A stretch of 64,000 nucleotides of DNA from Buxus sempervirens (lineage: Eukaryota; Streptophyta; Magnoliopsida; Buxales; Buxaceae): the NCBI GenBank assembly GCA_947561395.2, contig OX387194.1:13626048-13690047 (forward strand), read 5' to 3'. Positions 21,574 to 33,290 of the stretch are shown one piece after another; the stretch's first letter is position 1; every line of letters begins with the position of its first letter. The position numbers were made by a program, and so were the translations under genes. Under the pieces are notes generated by a model, which did not search any database, was not told the DNA's origin, and saw only the letters and a list, made by a program, of their open reading frames with translations.

Positions 21574-22768
21574 TAAGGGATGGCTACAGTGCTTGGGCAT
21601 TGTCGTGCCTAATTGGTGAATTGATTTTTTATTTTATTTAATTGGAGAAGAAAATAGATTCACGTCAATAGTAAAAGGATAAAAAAAGAAAAGATAATTT
21701 TGAAATTAGATATTTTAAAACTATTAGTAAATATACGAAATCATTATCATGAAATCATGAATTAGTAATTATTACATTAAAGTATAATTTTTAGATAAGT
21801 ATAAGTATTAGGGAATTGGTTTGATTCACTAAAAAAAAAAGTGAAATAGCAACGCCTCTTAGAACAGCACTTAATAGAAAAGTGCCGTTACAAATGCCTT
21901 AATACGGCATTTCAATAAATTATCTTATAGAGGCATTTTTTCTATAAATTACGGTAATAATAAGTATTTTAATAATAATTTTAAATACTTATACTTATTT
22001 ATTTTTTATTTTATTTAATTTGAGAAGAAATATGATTTTATTATATTCACGCCAATTGTAAAATGAAAAAAAATACAGCCTTGAAATTATATATTTTAGA
22101 ACTATTATTAAATGCACAAAATCATTATCATGAAATCATTAATTAATAAATGTTACACTAAACAACAATTTCTAATAATTAATTGAATTCTCTTATAAAT
22201 TTATTAATATACATCTAATTTAGATAGATGAATATGTAAAATTAAAATTACAAAGAAGAATATTTTAGTTATTAGAACATAAAAAACACTTTAAATAGTT
22301 TGTGCTTTTACTAGTAGTATAGATATAGATATAGATTAAATAGTGCATTAAAAATAATGCTTAAATTTTATGTATCATTCTCATCTTCTTCCAGAATCAT
22401 TATTTAATTATAACTAAAAAGTACTCTAAAAAATCCTCATAGGTAAGTGTTATATAAAATTAGAAAAAAGAGCAACGTTTTTTTTTTCTTTTTTTAACTA
22501 CACTTTAAGGATATACATGGATATTTTAGCTTCGTGAAAGCAAAAAAAAAAAAAAAAATACTTTGGGATATATATGGATTTCCAATTATTAGAATTTCAT
22601 TTTCTGTAAGATTTTATTAGTAAAAGAGTTATTTTTCATATTAAAGATTGATTTGACATAGATATAATAAATTTATTAGATATATATATATAGAATAAAA
22701 TATTTAGTAGACCTACTAAATTTCTAGCACGTTCATATGCACGCTTTATTGATTCGTATTTAAGAATA
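21574..22768. other. AT-rich non-genic stretch
   Basis: No gene. It contains short repeats around 21845-21960 ('gcctta...cggcattt') and a Helitron-like end motif near 22295-22337. Confidence 0.6.
22295..22337 (-). repeat. Helitron-like 5'-end motif
   Basis: On the minus strand it reads ATCTATACTACTAGTAAAAGCAC, the form seen at five other places in this window. This resembles plant Helitron 5' ends (TC-starting, AT-rich). No partner 3' end was established. Confidence 0.35.
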
Positions 22769-23140
22769 GGGTAAATTACACTTACCTCCCTTGAGGTATG
22801 ACATAATTACACTTACCTCCATTGGGGTTTCAGATATAACACTTACCTCCCTTGACGTTTATGTGTGGGTCACACTAACACCCCCTCACTACATTTTCCA
22901 TACTAAAAAATAAATAACTTTTGAATGTATGACTAAAAATTAATTTTCTAAATTAATTTTTAGTCATACATTCATAAGTTATTTATTTTTTAAAATTAAT
23001 TTTTAGTCATACATTCAAAAGTTATTTATTTTTTAGTACGGAAAATGTAGTGAGGGGGTGTTAGTGTGACCCACACATAAACGTCAAGGGAGGTAAGTGT
23101 AATTATGTCATACCTCAAGGGAGGTAAGTGTAATTTGCCC
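22769..23140. mobile_element. Mutator-type MITE (372 bp)
   Basis: Long inverted repeats of about 130-170 bp begin GGGTAAATTACACTTACC (22769) and end in the complement GGTAAGTGTAATTTGCCC (23140). They are bounded by a perfect 9-bp target duplication TTAAGAATA (22760-22768, 23141-23149), the size expected of Mutator-like elements. The centre holds extra copies of 'attaatttttagtcatacattc'. It is non-coding and the whole element could fold into one long hairpin. Confidence 0.93.
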
Positions 23141-23317
23141 TTAAGAATATTGAATCTACGTTTTGCTAATTGTTGGAAAAGAGTTGTAATGTGGTAAGAT
23201 CTTATTAGAGAAAGATTCTACACATCGATAACAATGAAGTTTAGATGTTTAATAGATGTTAAATATGTGGAATTAGAAATTACAAGAAAGGACATTTTAG
23301 GTATGTGAAAATTGAAA

Positions 23318-23358
23318 CATTAAAGGTAGTTCGTGCTTTTAATAGTAGTATATATTTA
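23318..23358 (-). repeat. Helitron-like 5'-end motif
   Basis: Complement of 'aaaggtagttcgtgcttttaatagtagtat'. Same family as 22295-22337, 34535-34576, 36362-36400, 37205-37245 and 40722-40775. Confidence 0.35.
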
Positions 23359-23703
23359 TACTTATATCCCTTCATTTAGCATAATTGTTGGTGTAACTTA
23401 ATGTTAAAGTTTGTTAATTTTGTTATTTATTGTTATTAAATAACTAAGAGAGACCATTTGGTAGTGTTTATGAAAAACCTTTCTTTTCTTTTTTTTTTTT
23501 GTTTTTTAAAAACAAAAGTCTCAAAATCTCGTTTGGTAAGCATAGTTTTCAAATTGTTTTTAAGAAAAATGATTCAAAAAGAGCCTTGTTTTTTTGAATC
23601 TAGAAAATTCAATTGCTAAAAAAAAAAAGAATCGTTTTCAATTTTTTTTGCAATTTGTAAAATCTTGTAGATTAATCAAATCACTCATGCGTTCATTTAT
23701 CAC

Positions 23704-24002
23704 CGCTACAACCATTGCATCAACTGCCAGTGTCAACGCCACCTCCACCACCAACTTGACCACTACAATCATAACTACCATCAACATCACTACCACCAAC
23801 TCCATAATTACAAAGCCGACCTTGAGCACCACCAATTCCACCACCACAACTACAACTACAACCACAACCACGATCACCGCTGCCAAGACCTCTACTACCA
23901 TCACCACCAACTCTACCACCACGCCCATGACCAACATCACCACCACCACCATCACTACCTCAACCTTTGCCACCACAACCATCACTGCCACCTCCACCAC
24001 CT
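23704..24002. repeat. ACC/CCA-rich trinucleotide tract
   Basis: About 300 bp of imperfect ACC, ACT and ATC triplets. It is open in several frames (Thr-rich forward, Val-rich reverse) only because of its composition. There is no sign of a gene. Confidence 0.9.
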
Positions 24003-24059
24003 GCTACCTCGAACATCTCCGTCTCTTCTGGTTAATTCTCAGCTTTAAGTAATAGGTTT

Positions 24060-25060
24060 TGCCTGCTGTTCACAAGTTGAGAAAGTAAGTAAACAGAGAG
24101 ATAGAGGATGTGCCTAACATGCTTAACAAACCATGTCCTTGCGTTTGGTTTAGCTAAGACAGTTTGTTATAAGTTATTTTACATGAATTTGATTTTTTGA
24201 AAAATACGTAGCTTTAAATTTGTTTAGGAGAAACATGGAAAACAAATTGAAAGCACTTTCATATATTTGCATTCATAGGAAAAATAGTTTGGATCTTATA
24301 AAACTGTTATTATGTTGTTGGTTATTTGGTGGGGGTGAGGTGAGGGCTGCAGCGGGGGGTATTTTTTTTTTCCTTTTTTAGGTGTTGTTTGGGGCTTGAA
24401 GGAAGGGAGGGGCATGATTGGGTTGGGGTTGGTGGTGGTGCATCCTTAATTGGGGTGTTTCACTTAATTTTGATTCTCTTAAATCTCACATTCAAGTTTA
24501 TTCAATTTTTTAATTTAATGGAATTCATGGCGACCCCATAAATCAAAATGTCTGTAAGCTTCATTTTTAATACAATAAAACCTGAATCTATTTACCGATA
24601 CAAGCCATTTGATCCATGACCAAACTAAAGTGATGCTAGTTAGGAGCTCCAAACTAGTTCATCCATTGCCTGTTTGGGCAGTAAATGATTAAAACGAACA
24701 ATATTTCTCTCCAAATCAAAGATGATTGAGCAGTTGATAAACAAGAGCAAATGACTATAAGGCTCCAAAAAGTTGTCACCCAGTGGATTCAATTTAGACT
24801 TCCGTCTTCTCCTTATAAATGGAGCACCAATTCTTACTCATAAACTTGAGGCACTGCAACGCTGTGTTGACTAAGCATTCAATAAATAAACAGTGCAAGT
24901 GATAGTAGCTAATCTATTATCCAATCTTGAAAATTACAGAGGGTATGATGATAATTCAGCATACCTCAAAGGCCAATTTTATACCGATCCCTGTTTATAT
25001 TGGCATATATATTGAGATTTTTCATTGATTCCACTCTTTATTTTTATTTTTTTATTACAG
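24060..25060. other. Non-genic stretch
   Basis: No gene recognised. It includes a G-rich patch at about 24320-24450. Confidence 0.5.
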
Positions 25061-25267
25061 TTCCATTAATGAAAGTGAATGGTGCCAGAGTTCCAGGCAT
25101 GTATCCCGGTCCCTGTAGATAAAGTAGGTTTTCTCTCAAGGCACTATGCGGATATACTTGAAAGGGTCTCAAGGGCTGAAGTTGCACATGAGCTACTCAA
25201 AAAGAAGTTGAAAGACAAAAATGAGCTAGTTGAAATTGTACATGTGAAGCATCAACTTGAGAATCAG
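25061..25267 (+). pseudogene. Exon-like coiled-coil fragment
   Basis: A polypyrimidine tract and AG (25060) precede a frame with strong codon-like character (from 'PVPVDKVGFLSRHYADILER' to 'HVKHQLENQ'), closed by CAG/GTTAGA at 25267. The charged heptad-like sequence suggests a coiled coil. In-frame stops lie between the acceptor and the first Met (25079), and no matching neighbouring exon was found. I do not recognise the gene; it may be a relic exon. Confidence 0.4.
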
Positions 25268-25299
25268 GTTAGAGGGTTCCAAATCTTTTGATGGTGCTC

Positions 25300-27240
25300 T
25301 AAACTTTTATAGGTAGTTTAACAGCAGAAATGCATTTGATAGATCTTCAATATATGTGTGCTTTATTATCCAACAACTTATTGAGCCTGGATGTTCTTAT
25401 TCTGTTTTTAGGCCACTTCTTACAAGAGAACAGACTGCTTTGAAAAATTTTAATTGCCTTAATATGAAAAAATTTTATTTCAACCACAGCTGTGAGTTCT
25501 ATTGTCTTAAGCCTTATGCCTATGCTCATATTTTGGGGGGAAAGTGTCCTTCAATTAGCCATATATGGTGATGTATCATTCAAGAAAAGACTCACTATCT
25601 TTGCCTGAGTGTGCATTTATCGTTTAAGATTCAATCCACCTAAATGAATATTGAAGTCACCCATTTTAGCCAGCACGGCATGGCCCATTTGACAACCAAG
25701 TTGAATTTCTATAAGATACGTTATAGTTAAGTAATGACAATAAAAAAATGCGATAATTATTGGCCTTTGGACAAGATTGAATGGATAAACCAGCTATCTA
25801 GGTGGTCCAATCAAAAACTTTATAATGGACAGAAAGAAAACAAGGAAAATAAAGGCTTGTCATATCTCAAGATACTAGAAGAGGAAGAAATCTACCCAAG
25901 ATAGTAAATATAGAATGAAGTTGATACAGGGATGATGATGATGTTGAAACCTTAATAGAATGAATGCTGAATTTATAAGTCTTTTTAAATACAAGTTTCA
26001 CTGTGCTTGTGATACAAACACTTCTGCCAAGGAACTGATGGTCATCTAGAAAAAGTGAAAAACCTATACCATTGGAGTGTCCTTAGGTATACAGATTTCG
26101 GGGTGTCACAAATAATGAAATTCTGGCACTTGCCATTGAATGTGCCCATTATATGTTTATAAGTTCTTGCAGTGAATGAGTGGTTTGATGAAATAGAAAA
26201 TTTTTCCATATAAATATATCTCAAAGTGTTTGTAGTCAATTTTATGAACTTTTCTGTCAGTTCAATTGGGAATATTCCTCAATAGAACACCTTTCCTGAG
26301 TTTTCTTGAGCCATACATGTTTTGTAGGCTGATCCTAAAGAAGGGTCAAGCATTACAGATAAATAATTGAGATTCTGCGTCACTGTGAAGCGAAGTGATC
26401 ATTGATTGGACTTGATAGAGCAATCAAAAAAAATAAATAAATGACTTAAATATATTATTAATCTACTTGGAAGGTCACGTGAAGTAATATATTATTAGGA
26501 GTTTCTGGGATGAGTTTGGATTCCTTAAATATTTCTCTTTTCTTCATCTTGAGACATGGTTTTTATGGCATGAAAACTTATTTTCTCATAAGTTTTCATG
26601 CCATGATTCTCTTTGACTAGCAACTGCAAGCCTCAACTATTTCAATATTGAATCCCTGCTTGGATATTCAGCAGTTATGGTGTGGCCATTTAAAACATTT
26701 CAGATTACATATGGAATGTTTAAAATCTTCTGTCAAGTAATTCAGTTAGATTAGAAGATCCAGAAAATTATAATCTGGCCACACTATGTGGGCCATTATT
26801 TCATCCAGCAATTCAGAAGTCATATGTGAAGAAAATGCTATGACATAAGCAGAAGATGGAAATTCTGACTCAATGCACTAAATGAAAATTTAGAGTCGTC
26901 ATAAACTCTTTTTTTTTTTTGCCTAGACACTCGATCATCATGACCCTAGAGTGCAAAACTGCCCCACATAATCTTGATAGTCCAACAACTAGTAATGACT
27001 CTGTAATTAGCAGCAACTTTAGGCTTGAAGATCAGGCAATTATTAAGAAAAATTCTCATTAGATGAGTGTAGTCTAGATGGTGGTGTTGAAATGTGTGAA
27101 TGGGAGAAATATGATTTTAAGAAAATCATTGTATAGAGTCAAGTACTAGCCAAAGTAGAAGAACTAATAAAGGATCAGCTAAGATTGTTTTGGCATGTAA
27201 GTGATTAGAGTTGGAGCAAAGAGATCTGTAAAAAGGCATG
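25300..27240. other. Non-genic stretch
   Basis: No supported gene. It contains the perfect stem-loop at 26565-26604. A short open frame at 27238-27426 has no family signature. Confidence 0.5.
26565..26604. other. Perfect 17-bp stem-loop
   Basis: Arms ATGGCATGAAAACTTAT (26565-26581) and its exact complement (26588-26604) flank a 6-nt loop. It is too short for a plant pre-miRNA of usual size. It may be a cruciform or relic element. Confidence 0.8.
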
Positions 27241-27440
27241 GACTTTAATGGGATGAAGTTTCACAACAGAGTGTACTTTGATGATGAATGGTTTATTAGT
27301 CAACCAACTGATTGGTTGTACGAGACTGAGAATACAAATGACTTACAGGAAGAATACAGGATTGTGACCCATCGATTAAGGCCGATGCACCTGCTTTCAA
27401 ACTTTACCTTTCACTCTGCCACCTGATATTTGTTGCAACA

Positions 27441-27665
27441 GGCTGGGCCCTCAAGTTGTTTAAAATGCATATCTGTCTCAGTTCAAAGCAAAAATTTCTA
27501 CAATGCATATCTGTCTTGGGCCCTCAAGTTGTTTCAAATGCATATCTGTCTCAATTGGAAGAAAAATTTCTACAATGTATATCTGTCTTGGGCCCTCAAG
27601 TTGTTTAAAATGCATATCTGTCTTAGTTCGAAGCAAAAATTTCTACAATGCATATCTGTCTCACT
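27441..27665. repeat. Minisatellite, 3 x about 73 bp
   Basis: GGGCCCTCAAGTTGTTT recurs at 27445, 27518 and 27590 (periods 73 and 72). A sub-repeat 'atgcatatctgtct' occurs twice per unit. Confidence 0.95.
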
Positions 27666-27669
27666 TTGA

Positions 27670-28070
27670 AGATAAAATTTCTTCAAAATAGAGGATTCCT
27701 TTTCATGGCTTTAGTTGTTTCTTTTTAAATAGTTCATTTCTTTTTTTTTTTTTTGGTAAAGTAAATAGTTCATTTCTAATGTTATTCTCATTATTCAATC
27801 AAATTAATCACTCTTGAATCCTCAAATTTTCAAGATAATGTGCTCAATTGCAGTTGATTGGGGTGAGTCTTTAATTTAAGCATTAAAAGTTAAAATCTAC
27901 TAGATGATTAGAAATATTAAGAAATCATCCTGTTTATTGAGTCATTAAAAATATAAAACTCCCTTACATGAGATATTATCACTGATAATGATTCTTTGAT
28001 TTGAATGAATGATTTACATATGATATGTCTTGCAACTCTTGTGTTTCCTAACCAAAAAATGAGAGTTAAA
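27670..28070. other. AT-rich spacer
   Basis: No features seen. It lies downstream of the B3 pseudogene. Confidence 0.5.
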
Positions 28071-28074
28071 AACA

Positions 28075-28742
28075 CTAATCTTCATCATCTTCTTTTGAAG
28101 ACGAAACAAGCGTAATCTCTTCCAACGTTAAATGTAAAACAAAGCTTGTCATTCTAATGAGAAATTCTAAAAGTCCATATCTGTAGTATATTACCTTCTT
28201 GGAATCGATTCTCCACAGCCAATTCATACCATGATTTGAGCAACGCGGCTGCTTCATGCTTGGCCAAATATTTAGTGTTGTGTTCAGCCAATCCTTAGCC
28301 CTTGGATCCACTACTATTATATTCATTCCTGCATTTCTCTCTTTACTCAATGCAATCTTTCTTCTTCTTCTATTAACATGCTTTTTAGTTTTCTTGGAAA
28401 GAACAAACGGCGATGTATCTCACCTAAATCCGTTTTATATAGCTCCTTGTAATTGAACCAAATAGATTTGGCCTCTGTACCTACCAACTCATCAATGTTG
28501 CTTCGAATCTGAATTGGCATTGGGGGTTTTGGCACCAGATCTAACTCAGCTTTTCTCTCTGGAACTCTGTTTCCCTTCATGGATTTCACTACTTCGGTTT
28601 CTTCCACGTTACGTTTTAAACTTTTTTGAATTGCAACTGAGTCATTTTCCAGTAGTAGAATCATTAACTCCTCTTTGTGCAACTCTGGGAAAGTAGGCTC
28701 AAAATCTTCTTCAAGTAGTTCATATTCCAGTCCTGTACTCAT
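28075..28742 (-). pseudogene. B3-domain (DUF313-type) protein, frameshifted
   Basis: Start ATG at 28742. The first frame (to 28347) holds an acidic N-terminus and then the segment that precedes the DNA-binding fold in DUF313/B3 proteins: 'PPMPIQIRSNIDELVGTEAK', a basic 'KELYKTDLGEIHRRL' and 'EEEERLH'. The second frame (28350-28075) continues it with 'GMNIIVVDPRAKDW' and 'LEFLIRMTSFVLHLTLEE', the C-terminal half of the domain. The two frames differ, so one frameshift near 28348 breaks the protein. The central Trp-Asp-Met-type stretch is also altered. The family is plant-specific and DNA-binding. The assignment rests on motif order and is moderately sure. Confidence 0.65.
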
Positions 28743-29112
28743 TAATTCTTGTTTGTTGAACCCTTGGATAGAAACTTCTATTGGAAATAGAAGCCCAAAA
28801 AGCTGTAAGGTTCGTACCTTTAATCGCTACAATAAAACTGAAATTTAAGACTGACCGGATATTTGTTGAAGTAGGCAGGGATGAGGCGCATACTAGTTCG
28901 CTCTCGTTAGGACATTTGTGTCTCTGTGGATAATATTTGATGCACTAGATGATCAACGCGATGTCCCTAAGATATAACAGCTAGTAAATCGTAGGAATGA
29001 GGAAGAGATAATTTTGTAGTCTTTTGAAAAAATAATGATCAAAGAGATTGTAAGGATATATTTTACCGAAACCGAAACATAGTATTTATAGAAGAGATAA
29101 AAGCATCCGTTG

Positions 29113-29252
29113 CAAAATAAACGTTGTGAAGACACCCCAAAATTATTATGTTATGGAGAATAAAAGTACACACACCAAAACCCCAAAATAAACGTTGGGA
29201 AGACACCCCAAAATCATGGAGAATAATATAACTACACACACCAAAACCGCAT
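29113..29252. repeat. Tandem duplication (about 71 bp x 2)
   Basis: 'aaataaacgttg-gaagacaccccaaaat...cacacaccaaaacc' occurs twice (from 29113 and from about 29184), upstream of the B3 pseudogene start. Confidence 0.9.
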
Positions 29253-30790
29253 TAGAAAAAGGTACCGTTTCCCAAACGGTTTGGGCGATTGTAAACAGAA
29301 GCATTTAGCGGGGAATAAAACAAAAGGTTCTCTCCGATTTGTGCTTTCTGCTAAGGGGGTTTCGGAATTCTACGAAGGGGTTCAAAACCTTTCGTTTCCA
29401 TTTGCCTTCGCCGCCATTGGGAATAGGATTTTCGGAAACCGTTACTTTCCATTCGCATCTGTTTTTTTGTAGTGACCGAAGTTCTGCGACAGAGGCATTC
29501 TGCAATAAGGGTTTTCTGAAACCCTTCGTCTCCATTCCAGTTCTAACTTCTAGCACTGTCTTTTACGCGAATCTTTTATCAGATTCAAGGTTTGTGGTTT
29601 AGATCCGTATCACTTTTGTTATGAATTTATTTATTTTGTTTCGGCCATTTTTTATTGGGTTTGTATAGTCCAAGTTATCCATTTCGCACCAGCGATCCAA
29701 GTTCTTGTAAAAATATATCATTCAGCTATCCATGACCGAGAGGCAAATCAGCCCATCAGAATTCTATTTTTTCTGTTTCGATTTTTAATTTGTTTTTCCG
29801 TAAAGTTACAGTTTCAATTTTTCCATGCTAACATTTTCCATTATCTCCACTTCTATAGGTTATCATTTTTATCAAGTTTGATTGTATGTTTTTCACACCT
29901 AAATGAAATATTCATAATAAATTTTCTTTCTAATTTATTAACTACCATATGTTAGATAGTTGTAAGTTTTTAATGATATACTTCGGAACCCCATGCTTTT
30001 TGGCACCAGTTTTTGAGTATTCTTCATGATTTCTACATTGCTTAGGCACCATCTTTTTTTTGAAAGGGACTCTGAAACCCTTAATGTTTGATTTTCTTGC
30101 AATAAACACCTATTTGTTCTATCTGAACTGGTTGTCATGATTATTTTGAGATTGTTATGGCAAATCAACAAACTATTTGTTCTGCTAATGACTTGTATGT
30201 CAAGTCAGAATTTATTAGATGGAGATGAACCTTGTTAGACATTGTCATTTTTCTCGAATCTTATAGGTTCTGTGTCTTGATCATATTTTGAAATAAAATA
30301 TGCAGAACAATTATTTTCTTTAGCATAGTATCTATATTTTTATCTTGTTTTCTCATAAGTATATTGTTGTTATGTTAGAATACATTTGACTGACCTGTCC
30401 TTGAATGTAAATAGGGCAAGATGGTTAAAAAATTTAGCCCTAGCTGAACCAGTTTTGGCTTAAGATAACCTGTCCCGATACTGGTGAGGTGGGCCAAGAT
30501 GCCTCTTTCACCTTGAATGTTCACATCGTTAGTGTTGTGAAATGATTTTCTGTCTTATTGCCCACATTTAAATTTTACTTGAGCATCGATTATTTTGGTT
30601 ACTTCAGCATTCAGATTGGAGCACCAAGACTGTTTCTAGGTGCCAAAGAATTGTATTACTTTTTAATTCTCTTGATACCCAAGCATAAGTTCTTTTTATG
30701 TTATGTTATTCATCAAAAGGAGTTCCTTTTATTATATTTTCAATTCTTTTTCTTCTTTTTATTGTAACTCCATTCTTAAATAATTTTGCT
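29253..30790. other. Region without a supported gene
   Basis: 29281-29602 is more GC-rich than its surroundings and is open in both strands, but no frame shows a family signature. The remainder is AT-rich. Confidence 0.4.
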
Positions 30791-30794
30791 GCAG

Positions 30795-31053
30795 GTTATT
30801 TTCTTCACAGATCCAGTTTATGAGTACCTGATGCAACATGAAGATACGAAATTGCAGAATGTATCCAAGGATGGGCTGAAATATCGATTATGATTTCCAT
30901 CATTCTTCTTGAATTCCCGACATTCTACACAATAATGAGTCTATGAGTTGAAATTTGTTATAATATAATAATTTAAAAATTTTATCATGGTTCAGGTTAT
31001 TCAACTACATGCGATCAGAGGATTCGTTGGTTTAGTCTGGCATCATGAAGAAG
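30795..31053 (+). pseudogene. Two exon-like fragments, unknown gene
   Basis: After AG at 30794 the frame reads 'VIFFTDPVYEYLMQHEDTKL' and more, ending near 30890 without a clear donor. A second piece, 30996-31053, lies between CAG and GTAACT and reads 'VIQLHAIRGFVGLVWHHEE'. The splice context suggests relics of one plus-strand gene. I do not recognise the protein. Confidence 0.3.
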
Positions 31054-31784
31054 GTAACTATTAAATATTTGCACAATAAATTGCCTTTGAAAAGAGTTAA
31101 TATTGCTGGTTATGTAATATTTTGTGTGGATTACAGTGATGAACTAGGTTCAGGTGTGAGAGCCCAACATACAATGAAATATTGCCTCTTCTCCATCATG
31201 TTCTGGAACTTGATAAGTATACATGTGATCACATTTTATACTTTTATTATGGTGGTACCTTCTACTAGTCGTATCATGTTAATTTTTTAATCATTAAGCC
31301 TCAGATGCACTAATTTGTAGCTCTATTTGCATCTACGGCTGAATTTTTTCTCTTTGGCACAGTATTAATGTCCAATATCAAGTTCTGGAATTACTTGAAC
31401 TTCTAAATACTGTCAATCTTGTGCTGCAATTGGCTCTTGAGCTCATCCCCTTCAGGCCTTCTCATGCATTGATTCTACATCATCTTTGTTCAACATCTAT
31501 GAATCTAAGTACACCAACATAATTAGTTTGTTATCACTTTTAACCACACCCTACATCTCCTTTTCTGATTTTGTTCAGTATTTTGGTCACAATTTTAGTT
31601 TGATGGTTCTTTTAAAAGCTGCAATATAGTAAATGTAGTAATTGTGATTTGAAGTTAATATCTAGTCATTAGAAGCATGCTTTGGGGGTATATAGTGTTT
31701 TATACTTAAATGTGTGTCATTTTCTGCTATAACAATGACTCAAGTTTATCTAGGCCTTGTTTTGACATATTTTTACTTTTCTAG

Positions 31785-31877
31785 ACAAATAACAAGGTGA
31801 ATACGAAATTTCGTAGCCATTTGAGAATAAGTCATACATGTGGAAGTAGAAGCTATGCTCAAGTAGTGGAAATTGAG
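31785..31877 (+). pseudogene. CACTA (En/Spm) Ptta-type transposase exon remnant
   Basis: A 31-codon, phase-0 exon between AG (31784) and GTAAAT. It reads 'NKVNTKFRSHLRISHTCGSR' followed by 'SYAQVVEIE', matching the plant En/Spm-associated transposase (Ptta) pattern 'N..NR.K....HTLGS.SFA....E'. No other transposase exon is intact here. The following 700 bp hold degenerate repeats that could be subterminal sequence of the same element. Confidence 0.6.
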
Positions 31878-32339
31878 GTAAATTCAAAATGTTTGTAAAG
31901 GGCTTTGATTTATTAGCTTTCATATGTGAAAACCCATAAGTATGCACTAATTATTTGTCCACCTTACTTTCTCTTACATCTATAGCAGCCTTTGTTTATG
32001 CTTAACTTTTTTTTTCTTTCTTTCTTTAAAGTTCTTCATTGATAATTAAAGTTTGTTTTTCTTTTCCTTCATTGTGCTGGGTATCAACTACTTTGATCCA
32101 CTTTAAGACCATATTATATTTTTTATTTGTGTATATTTTTTTTCCATGTTTCTTTGTTTGGACTTCAAATGTATTTGATATTGATTCAAACATAAAAATG
32201 TATGTGATTTTTTATTTGGAAATAGAAACTTTGTCTTTTTATGCGAAGGGTATGATTGACATGATTTAATTTATTATGCTTCGAATGTAATTAGATCGAA
32301 TTGTGAAATATTAATAAGGATGGTCTATGAAGGTAAAAC

Positions 32340-33000
32340 TTTTCAAAATGTAATCATTAAAAGTTTAAAAGATAAATTTAGTCATCGCTAAAAAAAGCAT
32401 TAAATTATAAGATTAGTGATGCTTTATTATGAATGTCTTTTATAAATTATTTTATTGACCTTTTATAAACATCACTAAAGAAAATTTAAGTATTATTTCT
32501 AATATAATGCTTAGAAATGTCACTAAATATCCAAACAAGCATGATTAATAACAAACGTATTTAATGACATTTTGCAAGAGCATCACTATAATAATTCGTG
32601 AATTATTTTAGTGGCATTTCTTAGACATCACTAGAGAAAATTTTATGGCTTTTTGCAAGTGTTACCGTAGGGAATTGTATATCATTTTTAATAAATTCGT
32701 GATGTTAAAAAACATCACTAAATACCGAAACAAACGTCACTTATACTTATTTTAGTGGCACTTTATATATATCACGAAAGAAAATTTAGTGACATTTTGT
32801 AAACATCACTATAAAGAGTTAAAGTATAGTTTGTAAGATATCCATGATGCTAAAAAACGTTGCTAAATACCTAAACAAACATCACAAATAACCTACGTAA
32901 TTGATGACGTTTTATATAAGTGTCATTAAAACAATTCGTGATGGCATTAGTGGCGTTTGATAAATGTCGCTAAAAGATGCATTTCTTGTACAACTTTTCA
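32340..33000. repeat. Degenerate 'CATCACTAAA' repeats
   Basis: Repeated diverged words of the form 'gtgatgctttataaacatcactaaa' recur in both orientations every 50-90 bp. The pattern is like subterminal repeats of CACTA elements. No clean terminal CACTA was located. Confidence 0.5.
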
Positions 33001-33005
33001 AACAA

Positions 33006-33115
33006 GATGGCCCTTTAGAAGATTTTATCCTTTCTGCATATTTGAACAATTGGTGAAAAGACGGCCCTCTAGAAGATTTTATCCTTTCTGCATATTTGAA
33101 TAGTTGGTGAATTGA
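33006..33115. repeat. 54-bp tandem duplication
   Basis: 'ggccctttagaagattttatcctttctgcatatttgaa' occurs at 33006 and again from 33060, immediately before the aldo-keto reductase fragment. Confidence 0.9.
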
Positions 33116-33134
33116 TGGCTGTTTCCTTTGTTAG

Positions 33135-33290
33135 GCTTATCTTCTTAGGTTAAAAGGAGAGAACTTAGAAAAGAATAAGCGCCTTTATGCTCGAATTGGG
33201 AACTTGGCTATCAAGCATAAATGTATCCCTGCTCAATTAGGCCTAGCATGGGTTCTGAATCAAGGAGACATTGTCTTTTTTATTGGAAGG
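33135..33290 (+). pseudogene. Aldo-keto reductase C-terminal exon fragment
   Basis: The translation reads 'RLKGENLEKNKRLYARIGNL', then 'AIKHKCIPAQLGLAWVLNQG' and 'DIVFFIG'. This is the conserved C-terminal helix-strand segment of plant AKR4-type reductases (perakine reductase/IN2-2-like), in which the last motif is normally VVPIPGT, part of the NADPH pocket. That motif is lost here and the frame then closes. The catalytic Asp/Tyr/Lys/His half is absent. It may have been carried by the neighbouring CACTA-like remnant. Confidence 0.75.

Noticed and set aside
23594..24052. Thr-rich open frame (plus) and Val-rich frame (minus)
   Set aside because: Both arise from an ACC/ATC/ACT triplet tract. 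There is no start context, domain or splice structure.
27238..27426. 62-codon frame 'MDFNGMKFHNRVYFDDEWFI'
   Set aside because: Codon-like, but there is no recognised family and no exon partners. Left undescribed as a gene.
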